A stretch of 64,000 nt of DNA from Rhodococcus sovatensis. GTDB lineage: Bacteria; Actinomycetota; Actinomycetes; Mycobacteriales; Mycobacteriaceae. Made by a program: the position numbers and the translations under genes. The stretch spans positions 496,001 through 560,000 of the forward strand of contig NZ_CP147846.1 of assembly GCF_037327425.1 (NCBI RefSeq), in the 5' to 3' direction. The notes below the pieces were generated by a model. That model saw nothing but the letters and a program-made list of their open reading frames with translations, did no database searches and was not told the DNA's origin. Every line of letters starts with the position of its first letter. Positions within the stretch are counted from its first letter, which is position 1. Shown here piece after piece: positions 1 through 8,263 of the stretch.

Positions 1-271
1 CGGACACATCGAATCGTTCAACAACCGACTACGGAAGGAGTGCCTGAACCGCAATCACTGGACGAGCCTTCTCGAAGCGAGGGTGGTGATCGAGGACTTC
101 AAAGACGACCACAACCATCGACACCGGCACTCATCACTCGGCTACCTCACGCCGTCCGAGTACGCTGCCCAATGCACCCACAACCACCAACCGGTCGAGG
201 GTTGCGAGATCGACTGAAATCAATCACACCGTGGCTCTAGAACACGGTGGCCCGACTATCGGGGACCTGCC
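1..271 (+). mobile_element. IS3-family element, right-hand remnant
   Basis: This is the right end of an IS3-type insertion sequence, cut by the left edge of the window. It contains the 3' end of the transposase gene and about 54 bp of non-coding end. The reading frame of the neighbouring aldehyde dehydrogenase loses homology at about position 271. Read inward from there the sequence starts TGGCAGGTCCCCG, the kind of terminus expected of an IS3 inverted repeat. The left end and any target duplication lie outside the window, so the exact boundary is inferred. Confidence 0.7.
2..217 (+). pseudogene. IS3-family transposase OrfB, C-terminal part (cut by window edge)
   Basis: About 71 residues of an open frame run from the window edge to TGA at 215-217. 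They show the end of the rve integrase core: the GHIESFNNRLRKECL segment carries the third catalytic residue (Glu) of the DDE triad. A stretch with DHNHRHRHSSLGYLTP, typical of IS3/IS150-type OrfB C-termini, follows. It would catalyse cut-and-copy transposition with OrfA. Whether the element is complete upstream cannot be seen here. Confidence 0.8.
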
Positions 272-1501
272 ACCTGTATCGAGTCGATCTGCCACAGCTT
301 CCGCCGCGTTGTTGTCACGGGAGTACACGGTTGCACCGAGGCCGTATGGCGATGCATTCGATAGCTCGACTGCCTCGTCGACGCTGTCCACTGCGTAGAC
401 CACGGCTACTGGACCGAACAACTCCTCGCTGAACGCCCGCATCTTGCCGGTCACTCCGGTCAGCACCGTCGCCTCGATGTACGCGCCCGGTCGATCGATT
501 CGGCTACCGCCGGTTACTGCGGTCGCGCCCTTGTCCACTGCATCCTTGACGAGTTCATCGAGATCCTGGGCGGCCTGTTCGGAGGACAGCGGGCCGAGCG
601 TCGTATTCTCATCGGCCGGATCGCCGGGTTGCAGTTTCGCCAGCGCCTCCGATAGCTCGGTGACGAACCGGTCGTAGGTCGCGGTTCCTACGAAGAATCG
701 CTTCGACGCCACGCAGCTCTGTCCGGTGTTCGCCATGCGACCGGTGACCGCCGCTTCGATGAGGCGATCGAAGTCGTCACCGTCATCGAGAACTATGAAG
801 GGGTCGCTGCCACCCAGCTCGAGTACCGACTTCTTCAATCTCTTGCCCGCTTGTTCACCGACGCTGGCACCTGCGCCTTCACTGCCCGTGAGCGAGACGC
901 CACGAATCTGGGGGTTGTCGATGATCCGGGAGATCTTCGTGCCCGACACGAACAGATTGGTGTAGACGCCAACCGGCGCGCCTGCGTCACGGAAGAGGTC
1001 TTCCAGAGCTTGTGCCGATTGCGGACAGATGCTGGCGTGCTTTATCAGCACGGTGTTACCGAGTAAAAGGTTGGGGCCGACGAACCGGACCACCTGATAC
1101 AGCGGAAAGTTCCACGGCATAACGCCGAGCAAGGCGCCGATCGACGTGGTGCGCACGATCGCGGACCCCTCGTCGACAGAGATGGTCTCGTCGGCGATCA
1201 TCTTCTCGCCGTTGTCGGCGTAGTACTTCAAGATCGAGGCCGCCAGCGCTACTTCACCTTTGGCCTCTCCGATCAGCTTTCCCATCTCGGTCGTCATGAG
1301 TGAGGCGAATTTGTCGGTTCGCTCGATCATGAGCTCACCTGCGCGCGCCAGGAATTTCGCCCGTTCGCCTACGTTCATACTCCGCCAGTTGTCGTACGCA
1401 GTGTGCGCCGACGAGATGCAATCGTCGACATGCTCATCGGTGAACCCATCGAATTCCTTCAACGTCGTGTTGTCGGCAGGATTGACGGTTGCGATTGCCA
1501 T
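224..1501 (-). pseudogene. NAD(P)-dependent aldehyde dehydrogenase (succinate-semialdehyde type), C-terminus removed by IS
   Basis: Oxidises an aldehyde, probably succinate semialdehyde or a similar compound, to the acid using NAD(P). The start ATG at 1501 has GGAGA 8 bases upstream. The Rossmann and catalytic domains are intact: the LELGGSDPF segment carries the general-base Glu and NTGQSC carries the nucleophile Cys. Native sequence stops after RLDTG at about 272. The last 16 codons are translated IS end, and roughly 45-50 C-terminal residues of the oligomerisation/catalytic cap are missing. The gene follows the P450 gene by 20 bp, so the two form an operon, perhaps oxidising the P450 product. 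The truncation most likely destroys activity. Confidence 0.85.
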
Positions 1502-1521
1502 GGATGGTCTCCAATCGAGTA

Positions 1522-2904
1522 TCAGGACGAGAAATTCAGTCCGAAGTGGTCGAACGTTGCCGGCATGGGATACGACGGTGTCAGCTGTGGTGTGGAGGTC
1601 AGCCGATAGTTGCCGAAGCCCGCAACCAACTGGGCAAGTGCGGTGCTGGCCGCGAACAGTGCAATGTTCCGGCCAGGACATCCGGCCGGACCGGAACTGA
1701 ACGGCAAGAACCCTCGTTGCGACTCTGCGCGTCCATCGAGCCAGACACTGGGCAAGAACGAGTCGGCATAGTCCAGAGTGTGGGTGTCGCGGTGGAACGC
1801 GGGTGTGTAGATCAAGAAAGCAGAACCCGACCGAATTTTCATTCGGTCATCGCCCCAATAGGTATCGACGACAGAGTCGCGCAGAATCGTCGGGGTCGTG
1901 GGCCACAGCCTCAGCGATTCGAGCACGCAACTGCGTAGGAAGGGCAAAGGATGAGGCGACTTGGGGTCGGCACCGTCGATTTCCCGCCGCGCTTCGGCCA
2001 TCTGTTCCGGGTGTGTGACCAACAGCGCGAATGCGCGAATCGTTGCGATTCCGGCAGCGTCGAAAGCGAAGAGCCAATGCGGTATCTGACCAACGGGATC
2101 GGTTGCTGCTCCGCGGGCGCGGGAGTCGAGGGCTGCGAGGAGCGAGTTTTCCTCGACGTTCTCGGCATAGTTGTACAGCCCGTCGAAGAACCGGTCGCGT
2201 AGACGGTGGCGATTGGGAAAGAAGTACGACCAGTTTCCGGCGGTACGCAAAGTCCATAGCGCGTCGGTGAGACTCGAATCGTCACGTGCTGCGTCGCCGA
2301 GAGTAATTCGACGAACCGCGCACCACCACACACTGGTGAACTGGCCCGCGTCGAACTCCGGATTTCGGCGGCTTTCGACGACGAATGACGACATTTCTTC
2401 GTCGATCGCGGTAGCGAACGGCCTAGCCATACTGTGCAGTGTCTCGGGGGTTTCGAGCGCAGCCTCGTTGACGGGGCGACGAGATCTACGCGCCCTGTCA
2501 TTCGAGATCAGCAGCCCGCGAGGTTGAAACGGGGCGAGAGCAGAGCGTTTCTCGCGGTTGGCGGCCGTAAATCGCGCGGGCGTGTCATCGAGGATGTTCG
2601 ACGCGTCGTCCGGGTCGAGTACGACCACGACCGTGCGCCCCGGTATGTCCAGTTCGACAGGCCCGCTGCCGAATTCGGCACGCAACTTCGTGACGGTCTT
2701 CAGTGCGATCGAGTCGGCGTCGAATTTTTCGAGGATTTTCATCGCGACGCGGCGCCGAGCGATGACACCGGCTGCCACTGGTGGAAAGCCCAGCTTCACT
2801 GCCGTCGTGATCGCTCTTGCGCCTGTGATGCGTCGGGCGTGAAGAGGAGATGAAACCTGTTCATGCCGTTCATTGGGGGTTTGCTCCGATGAGGAAAGCG
2901 CCAT
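1522..2904 (-). CDS. Cytochrome P450
   Basis: Haem monooxygenase of 460 residues, a normal P450 length. The K-helix ExxR motif is ESLR at about 329-332. The haem-binding loop FSSGPAGCPG starts at about residue 402, with the ligand Cys at about 409. The I-helix reads DAAGIAT and so lacks the usual acid-alcohol (D/E-T) pair used in oxygen activation, which sets it apart from typical CYPs. No membrane anchor is obvious, so it is probably soluble and needs separate redox partners; none is adjacent. It is first gene of the unit with the truncated aldehyde dehydrogenase. The substrate is unknown. Confidence 0.9.
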   Translation of the reverse strand: MALSSSEQTPNERHEQVSSPLHARRITGARAITTAVKLGFPPVAAGVIARRRVAMKILEKFDADSIALKTVTKLRAEFGSGPVELDIPGRTVVVVLDPDDASNILDDTPARFTAANREKRSALAPFQPRGLLISNDRARRSRRPVNEAALETPETLHSMARPFATAIDEEMSSFVVESRRNPEFDAGQFTSVWWCAVRRITLGDAARDDSSLTDALWTLRTAGNWSYFFPNRHRLRDRFFDGLYNYAENVEENSLLAALDSRARGAATDPVGQIPHWLFAFDAAGIATIRAFALLVTHPEQMAEARREIDGADPKSPHPLPFLRSCVLESLRLWPTTPTILRDSVVDTYWGDDRMKIRSGSAFLIYTPAFHRDTHTLDYADSFLPSVWLDGRAESQRGFLPFSSGPAGCPGRNIALFAASTALAQLVAGFGNYRLTSTPQLTPSYPMPATFDHFGLNFSS

Positions 2905-2956
2905 ATGCAGGCCCTACCCCGGAATTCTCCGAACAAACGTGCGGCCGAGTACGAAT

Positions 2957-4165
2957 TCACATCGGCACCGTTGTCTTCAGCCAACCGTCTTCACGGCGGT
3001 CGAAGGTCTTGTAGGCGTCGATCATCGCGGTTGGCTCGGTGTGCTGCGAGATGAACCTGGTGGGATCCAGGTCGCCTCGGGCGACCTTCGCCAACAGTCC
3101 GGGTATGTACCGTCGATGATTGCAGTTCCCCGCCTGGACAGTGATATTCCGGTTCATCATTTCGCCGATGGGAAAAGAATCGAACGTGGGCGAATACACC
3201 CCGATGATTCCGATGGTTCCGGCCTTGGCGCTGGCGCGCACCGCCCATCTGGCGGAAAGGGACGGCGCGTCACCTGCAAGCCACTGGCCCGAGTCGGTGT
3301 TGCCGTCCGGAGCCGCCTTGTGCTGCTCGGCATCGAAGGACGACGTGTCGACAGGCAGCGCCTTCACCGCGGGACCCGATTCGGGACGTTGTGCATCTAT
3401 CCCCACCGCGTCGATGACGCGATCGGCGCCGATCCCACCGGTCAACTCCAGTACGGCGGCAACCGGGTCCTCCTTGTTGAAGTTGATGGGTTCCGCATTC
3501 TGCGTTTGTGCTGTCTCGAGGCGAGAATCGATGCCGTCGACCACGATGACCCTCGACGCGCCCTGAAGTTTCGCCGAGGCGACAGCGCACTGACCCACTG
3601 CGCCCGCACCCAGCACGAGTACGGTATTTCCTTCACGGACGCGAGCGAGGACAGCACCGAAATATCCTGTCGGCAATACATCCGACACCATGATTGCCTG
3701 TTCGTCGGTAACTGCGTCCGGGACTTTCACTATGGTTGTCGCGGCAAAGGGAATCCTCGCGCGTTCGGCCTGCAGCCCGTTGACAGGACCTGTCGATTCT
3801 GGCCCCCCGAAGAAACATGTGCCTGCCTGCGGTCCGTTTGGGTTCGCAGTGTCGCACTGGGCGAAGTAACCCGCACGGCAGTACGAGCACGTACCGCACG
3901 CGACGGTCGATCCGACCACTACTCGGTCGCCGGCAACGAAACCCCGTACTGCGGAACCGACTTCTTCGACGACACCGACCGCTTCATGCCCGACGATGGT
4001 GCCGGGAAGCATCCCCGGCATGGTTCCCCGTACGAGATGGAGGTCGGTTCCGCAGATTGCCGACGTCGTCACCGTGATGATCGCATCTGTCGGCGCTTCG
4101 ATGCGCGGTTCGCTCACCTCGTCCAAGCGGATATCGCCGACGTCATGCCATACAACAGCTTTCAT
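2957..4165 (-). CDS. Zinc-dependent alcohol dehydrogenase, formaldehyde-dehydrogenase-like
   Basis: Medium-chain dehydrogenase of 402 residues. The start ATG at 4165 has AAGGAG 6 bases upstream. Catalytic-zinc ligands are in CGTDLH near residue 38 and in GHE near residue 60. A cysteine-rich structural-zinc lobe (CGTCSYCRAGYFAQC) follows, then a Rossmann motif (VLGAGAVGQCA). The long insertion after the Rossmann fold resembles the glutathione-independent formaldehyde dehydrogenase branch. It probably oxidises an alcohol or aldehyde with NAD. It lies between the P450 gene and small membrane-protein genes on the same strand. The specific substrate cannot be read from sequence. Confidence 0.88.
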   Translation of the reverse strand: MKAVVWHDVGDIRLDEVSEPRIEAPTDAIITVTTSAICGTDLHLVRGTMPGMLPGTIVGHEAVGVVEEVGSAVRGFVAGDRVVVGSTVACGTCSYCRAGYFAQCDTANPNGPQAGTCFFGGPESTGPVNGLQAERARIPFAATTIVKVPDAVTDEQAIMVSDVLPTGYFGAVLARVREGNTVLVLGAGAVGQCAVASAKLQGASRVIVVDGIDSRLETAQTQNAEPINFNKEDPVAAVLELTGGIGADRVIDAVGIDAQRPESGPAVKALPVDTSSFDAEQHKAAPDGNTDSGQWLAGDAPSLSARWAVRASAKAGTIGIIGVYSPTFDSFPIGEMMNRNITVQAGNCNHRRYIPGLLAKVARGDLDPTRFISQHTEPTAMIDAYKTFDRREDGWLKTTVPM

Positions 4166-4193
4166 TGCTTCTCCTTGGTTTATGAGAGGCCGA

Positions 4194-4640
4194 CTACGGC
4201 GTTCGGGTACGCGTTGGTGCTCGCGATGTGAGAAGGCCCAGCCCAACCATGCCAACGGCGAGTCCGAGGTGTAGCCAGTTGTCCGCTTGATTGACGGGAA
4301 CGAAGTTGGCTCCGCTGTCGTGATCGACGAACAGGCCATATAGGAAAAGGACGAAATACACGATTCCGCCGCCGACGAGATAGGCCTTTGCCGATGTTGC
4401 GGTTCGTGCGAGCGCAACGCCTGCGACACCGAACAGAAGATGCACAATATTGTGCAATATGGACACTGCGAACACGCCGAGAAGCTGCGCGCCTGAATGG
4501 TGTCCGGCAAACGTCAACATGTCGTAGTGGGTCGTGATGCCGGGGATGAATCCAAGGATTCCCACCAGTAAGAATACGAGTCCGACGGCCAGAGTGGCCA
4601 GTTGGACGGGAGTGCGTTGGGTCGTGGGTCTTGCCGACAT
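4194..4640 (-). CDS. DUF4383 membrane protein
   Basis: A 148-residue integral membrane protein with four predicted hydrophobic helices: LATLAVGLVFLLVGILGFI, a second helix around the AQLLGVFAVSILH segment, YLVGGGIVYFVLFLYGLF, and LHLGLAVGMVGLGLL. The conserved HNIVHLLFGVAGV segment is typical of DUF4383. GAGGAG lies 5-10 bases before the ATG. The function of the family is unknown. In related actinomycetes such proteins are often near stress genes, and here it follows a DUF2795 gene by 9 bp, so they are probably co-transcribed. Confidence 0.85.
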   Translation of the reverse strand: MSARPTTQRTPVQLATLAVGLVFLLVGILGFIPGITTHYDMLTFAGHHSGAQLLGVFAVSILHNIVHLLFGVAGVALARTATSAKAYLVGGGIVYFVLFLYGLFVDHDSGANFVPVNQADNWLHLGLAVGMVGLGLLTSRAPTRTRTP

Positions 4641-4649
4641 GCGTTCTCC

Positions 4650-4841
4650 TCAACCTCGGTCGCTGGCAGCAGCGCTGACATCGTCAGGGCCGTCGAAATT
4701 GTCACCGTTCATCTTGCGCAGCGCAGACAGTGTGTCGTCGTCGGCACCGTTTCTTTCTGCCAGCTCGACGAGTTGGTCTTTGGAAGCGGGATATTCGGCG
4801 CCGGACAAGTGCTTCTGTAGCTCGATTGGGTTGATTGTCAT
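4650..4841 (-). CDS. DUF2795-type small protein
   Basis: A 63-residue soluble protein with NPIELQKHLSGAEYPASKDQ, the core of the DUF2795 fold: a helical domain with 'L.g..YPAsk.eLv..A...gA' spacing, ending with 'L.al....F.sp.dVs'. The ATG at 4841 is preferred over an in-frame ATG 24 bp upstream because AAAGGA lies 6 bases before it. Such proteins are common and small in Actinobacteria, with no proven function. It heads a short unit with the DUF4383 gene and has a SigF-like promoter motif upstream. Confidence 0.8.
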   Translation of the reverse strand: MTINPIELQKHLSGAEYPASKDQLVELAERNGADDDTLSALRKMNGDNFDGPDDVSAAASDRG

Positions 4842-4884
4842 GAACAGTCCTTTCGAGATCGTCATCGTTACCGTGCACTGTTGC

Positions 4885-4910
4885 TATCCCCGTAAAATTC
4901 CGGAACAAAC
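4885..4910 (-). promoter_or_regulatory. Candidate SigF/SigB-type promoter
   Basis: Read on the minus strand: GTTT, 16 bases, then GGGATA, ending about 44 bp before the DUF2795 start. Mycobacterial SigF promoters are GTTT-N15-17-GGGTAT, so the -35 matches exactly and the -10 differs by a swap. Inferred from pattern only. Confidence 0.4.
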
Positions 4911-4912
4911 GA

Positions 4913-5701
4913 TTAATCGTCGCTTGGTTCGGCCAGTATTCGGTGAGCCCTTGCCTTGACCGAATCGGGTGTCACCGTGCTCACCGCCGCCATCGCCTTG
5001 GACAGCACAGATGCGGCGACCACCTTTCGTTTGCCGTTGTTCATCGCGTCGTAGCCCGCTCGGGCAACGGCCGCGGGTTCGTCTTTGTCGAGTCGGCCCA
5101 TGATGGTGTTCTCGAGACCGGCACGTCGGAAGAATTGGGTGTCGGTCGGCCCAGGCATCAGCGCTGTCACCGTGACACCACCGTCGGATGCCTCGGACGC
5201 AAGACCCTCGGCGAAACTCTGCAGGAAAGATTTGGTGGCGTTGTAGACGACGTGGTTGGGACCGGGCATCATCGACGCCACCGAACTCGTGATGAGAATC
5301 CGACCGCTACCTCGTGCGAGCATGTGGCGTACCACGAACGAGGCGAGCCGCACCGTGCCACGAATGTTGAGATCGATAACGGACATTATGTCGGCAAGAT
5401 CCGTCTCGGCGAACGTCCCACCGCAGCCGATTCCGGCGTTCAACGCTGCCGCAGACAGCGCACGACCGTCGTTGTCGACAGCCGCGACGACCGTGTCGAC
5501 GCCTTCGGTGGTCCGCAAATCGGCCTGTACTGCGGTGATCGTTCCGGCAAGACCATCAGGATAGTCTGCATAGCAGTGTGGTTCGATGCCCTCGGCGACC
5601 GCGATGACGTCATACCCGTCGTGCACGAACAGGTTCGTCAGCTCCGCCCCGATTCCACTCGACGCTCCGGTCACTACTGCCAGGCGTTTACTTCCGTACA
5701 T
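4913..5701 (-). CDS. Short-chain dehydrogenase/reductase
   Basis: Classical SDR of 262 residues. TGASSGIG near the N-terminus binds the nucleotide, NAGIG is the structural motif, and catalytic Ser (ITSSVAS) is followed by YNATK with catalytic Tyr and Lys. The ATG at 5701 follows AAGGAG by 7 bases; an upstream in-frame ATG lacks such a site. It is the last gene of a three-gene unit after the zinc protein and the pyruvyl-transferase, with 13 bp to the latter. The substrate is unknown; a sugar- or lipid-linked ketone is possible given the neighbour. Confidence 0.87.
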   Translation of the reverse strand: MYGSKRLAVVTGASSGIGAELTNLFVHDGYDVIAVAEGIEPHCYADYPDGLAGTITAVQADLRTTEGVDTVVAAVDNDGRALSAAALNAGIGCGGTFAETDLADIMSVIDLNIRGTVRLASFVVRHMLARGSGRILITSSVASMMPGPNHVVYNATKSFLQSFAEGLASEASDGGVTVTALMPGPTDTQFFRRAGLENTIMGRLDKDEPAAVARAGYDAMNNGKRKVVAASVLSKAMAAVSTVTPDSVKARAHRILAEPSDD

Positions 5702-5714
5702 TGGTTCTCCTTGA

Positions 5715-6653
5715 TCATGGCGAGATTTGTAGCGCAGCATCGAGTCGTAGAAACTGGTCCGACGGCGGCCCGGCCAACAACGAAGCCTCGAGAGCGTGCC
5801 ATCTTCCTCGCTCGGACAAAGCCCACTGGATATTTCGGTCCAGTGCGCCGTCAGACACCTCGGTGCACGCGATCACAGCGGGCCACGACCATGCGGTCGC
5901 TTGATCGGTCAGCTTTCCTCCGCCGGACACAGGATCGATGCCCACAACTGGAACTGCATTCTTCAACGCAAGCACCAACCCGTGCATACGCATGGTGATA
6001 ACCGCTGCGCATTTTCGTATCAGGGTTTCGACTTGGTCGGCAGACGACGTCGAGCGCCAACCGCGCGGATCCAACCGCGTGTCGAGTTCGACGAAGGCAT
6101 ATTCGTCGCGTCCTGTAAGCCATTGATCCAACGTCGAGATGACGCTCTCGTGGCGCCGCCGGTGCCCGTACTCGTTCTGTCCCGATGTCAACATGACACC
6201 GACGAGCGGGAGATCCTCCGTTGGCACGGTGGCAGACACATCGATCGATGGCACGCTCGAGATCTGATCGCGCGCAATGACGGTATGGAAATCGCGGACC
6301 TCTGGCGCGAGCGGGTCGATGACACTGACGCCGAGGGCAATTCGCCGACAATGAGCGAATACACGATGCATTTCCGCGATTTGGTCACCGTGGACTGGGC
6401 CGCAAACGAAGATGACGTGGGTGTACGACGCCGGCACGACTTCGTCGTAGATGACATTGCGGGAGATGACGTTCGGAAATGTTGCCGGCGGAATCGCCGA
6501 AGCCATGACCGGACTCCACGCTACATCGTGGAAGAGCGCGTTCTCGCACAGATGGCGACGTACGGCTTCGGTGGCCAAAACGTCTCCGGCAGTCGACTCT
6601 CCGTGCACGAAGCTGGACCAACCGACGACCAGAATGAGTTGTTCACTGGACAT
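5715..6653 (-). CDS. Polysaccharide pyruvyl transferase family protein
   Basis: A 312-residue protein of the WcaK/CsaB-type polysaccharide pyruvyl transferase family, which moves pyruvate from phosphoenolpyruvate to a sugar. Visible features are an N-terminal Rossmann-like strand (LILVVGWSS), a conserved C-terminal core with TMRMHGLVLALKNAVPVVGI, and the SGGGKLTD segment. The ATG at 6653 lies 5 bp after the stop of the upstream zinc-protein gene and lacks a clear Shine-Dalgarno site, so translation is probably coupled. Unusually, no glycan cluster surrounds it; it sits between a zinc protein and an SDR. Confidence 0.8.
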   Translation of the reverse strand: MSSEQLILVVGWSSFVHGESTAGDVLATEAVRRHLCENALFHDVAWSPVMASAIPPATFPNVISRNVIYDEVVPASYTHVIFVCGPVHGDQIAEMHRVFAHCRRIALGVSVIDPLAPEVRDFHTVIARDQISSVPSIDVSATVPTEDLPLVGVMLTSGQNEYGHRRRHESVISTLDQWLTGRDEYAFVELDTRLDPRGWRSTSSADQVETLIRKCAAVITMRMHGLVLALKNAVPVVGIDPVSGGGKLTDQATAWSWPAVIACTEVSDGALDRNIQWALSERGRWHALEASLLAGPPSDQFLRLDAALQISP

Positions 6654-6658
6654 GGCTG

Positions 6659-6901
6659 CTAGTTGTTGTAGGTCGAAGAGGGAGTGCTCCCGTTCGCGAT
6701 GACGCGTGCACAGTGACCGCAACAGAAAGTGCGGCCATTCGACTCGACACCATGTCCTAAAATGCGGCAGCCGCAGTGATTACACAGCGGTGCCATCGAT
6801 TGGACTGCGCACTCGAAACTGTCGAATGTCGCCGAACGGTCACCGCGGGTGATGGTGAAGGTGTTGTGGTATTCGTTGCCGCATGTTTCGCACGTGCCCA
6901 T
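6659..6901 (-). CDS. Small cysteine-rich zinc-binding protein (metallothionein-like)
   Basis: An 80-residue protein with nine cysteines: CETC at 4-7, a lone Cys near 30, CNHCGC near 40-45, and CCGHC near 60-64. The spacing suggests two treble-clef or zinc-ribbon sites. The start MGTCETCGNEY resembles prokaryotic metallothionein-like proteins seen in Actinobacteria. It could store zinc or act as an adaptor. It is first in the unit with the pyruvyl transferase and SDR, and a SigF-like promoter motif lies about 40 bp upstream. Confidence 0.7.
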   Translation of the reverse strand: MGTCETCGNEYHNTFTITRGDRSATFDSFECAVQSMAPLCNHCGCRILGHGVESNGRTFCCGHCARVIANGSTPSSTYNN

Positions 6902-6940
6902 TGCCTTACTCCTTAGCTGCCGTCGAGGTGTGAGATGTGC

Positions 6941-6966
6941 TTACCGCGGGGTAACCGAACGAAACC
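6941..6966 (-). promoter_or_regulatory. Candidate SigF/SigB-type promoter for the zinc-protein operon
   Basis: On the minus strand: GGTTT (6962-6966), 16 bases, then GGTAAG-like (-10 around 6941-6946, CGGTAA). The -35 fits the SigF consensus; the -10 is approximate. It lies 40 bp before the 6901 start. Pattern-based inference only. Confidence 0.4.
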
Positions 6967-6999
6967 TCCTCGGTAGCGATCGCCATCTGCAAAACCCGA

Positions 7000-7212
7000 T
7001 CACACCATCACCCACCCGAGTCCGATGAGCCCGAGAGTCATGAGGCCACAGACCAGACCGAGCAAGGGCGTCGCCACCACGGCTCCCAGAATGGCAAAGC
7101 CCGTCAGAATTGCAGTGGTGATAAGCAAGAGACGCGTCAGCGCGCGCACTCTCGAAGCGGAGCGAGGCAGATAGGCGCCGCCGACAAGTTCTGCGGGTGG
7201 CGTCGGTCTCAT
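7000..7212 (-). CDS. Small membrane protein of unknown function
   Basis: A 70-residue protein with a basic N-terminal segment (RSASRVRALTR) and two adjacent hydrophobic helices (LLLITTAILTGFAILGAVV and LLGLVCGLMTLGLIGLGWV). That predicts a hairpin in the membrane. The ATG at 7212 follows an AGAGGG sequence; a longer in-frame start at 7269 would overlap the epimerase gene by 44 bp. I recognise no family. It is likely co-transcribed with the epimerase gene 13 bp upstream. Confidence 0.55.
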   Translation of the reverse strand: MRPTPPAELVGGAYLPRSASRVRALTRLLLITTAILTGFAILGAVVATPLLGLVCGLMTLGLIGLGWVMV

Positions 7213-7225
7213 GGAAGCCCTCTCG

Positions 7226-8245
7226 TCAGAGTCGTACATCGTTGCCGGCCAGCGGGGGAGTGTCGACACTGCTGCTGGACCGGTTTCCTTCGAAGAACTC
7301 GGCTAGCGCCTCGGTCGCCGAAAACTCCGGGTGCCAATCCAACTCGGTTCTCGCGCGCTCGGAATCCATGACAGGTATGCGAAGGACGGCATCGAACAAC
7401 CCTGGGCTGGTCGGTACGAGGTGCAGCCGCCATAGTGCGGCCAGCACAGAACGGACGACGGTTGTGGGCAGGCTGATCAATCGAGCACTCAGAAAGTCGG
7501 CCAGTATGTCAGGGGTCAGAATTGGTTCGGCGGCGATGTTGAAGGCGCCATGGACGTCTCGAACGGCCGCTTCGGCGAACGCTCGCCCCACGTCGAGCGA
7601 GTGAACCGCCTGCATGGTAAGTCCAGGCAGATCGGGGAGTACCGGAATCAACCACCTTCGGAGCAACTGCCGTGGAACCAAGGGGCCACCGAACAGTCGG
7701 CGTTGCTCGTCCGCGGCCGACCGCTTGAACAAGAATGCGGGGCGCATGCGTACGACGGAGATATCGGGCCGGCCACACTCGAACGCATCGAGTGCTTGTT
7801 CCAGGTAGGCCTTTTCGCGTGTGTAGGCGGAGCCGGGCCATCCGTTCGTAGGCCAGTCCTCGTCGACGCCGGGAAACGACTTCGGTCCTGGCGAGTATGC
7901 GCCGACCGACGACGCTGTGACGAGTTTGCGCACTCCGGCTCGGTGCACGGCCTGGAGGACTGCCAACGCTCCGATCACGTTGGTGTTCCACGTCGAGACT
8001 GGATCGCGGGTTGGTTGAAACCGCCACGCCAGATGGATCACTACATCGGCGGTGGAGAAGATCGGAACGAGATCGTCATCGGCGATGTCAGCGGCCACGA
8101 ATGTCGTTTTCGGCGCGCGCCAGGACGGCGTACGACGAGATACTCCGACTATCGACTCCACACGTTCGTCACGCGAAAGTGCTTGTAAGACACTGGTACC
8201 GAGGTTTCCGGTTGCACCGGTAACAGCAACGGTCAATCCAGGCAT
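7226..8245 (-). CDS. NAD-dependent epimerase/dehydratase (extended SDR)
   Basis: Extended SDR of 339 residues. TGATGNLG near residue 10 binds NAD(P). VIHLAW marks the conserved strand, TASSVGAYSPG carries the Ser, and YTREK carries the catalytic Tyr and Lys. AGGAGG lies close before the ATG. Members act on nucleotide sugars or similar substrates. It starts 18 bp after the carboxylate-amine ligase stop, so the run of minus-strand genes from 10106 to 7000 may be one unit. The substrate is not determinable. Confidence 0.87.
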   Translation of the reverse strand: MPGLTVAVTGATGNLGTSVLQALSRDERVESIVGVSRRTPSWRAPKTTFVAADIADDDLVPIFSTADVVIHLAWRFQPTRDPVSTWNTNVIGALAVLQAVHRAGVRKLVTASSVGAYSPGPKSFPGVDEDWPTNGWPGSAYTREKAYLEQALDAFECGRPDISVVRMRPAFLFKRSAADEQRRLFGGPLVPRQLLRRWLIPVLPDLPGLTMQAVHSLDVGRAFAEAAVRDVHGAFNIAAEPILTPDILADFLSARLISLPTTVVRSVLAALWRLHLVPTSPGLFDAVLRIPVMDSERARTELDWHPEFSATEALAEFFEGNRSSSSVDTPPLAGNDVRL

Positions 8246-8263
8246 GAGGCCCTCCTCGTCGTG

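Noticed and set aside
2873..4231. Long plus-strand frame opposite the alcohol dehydrogenase
   Set aside because: Antisense shadow in high-GC DNA; the minus-strand gene has zinc ligands, Rossmann motif and ribosome site.
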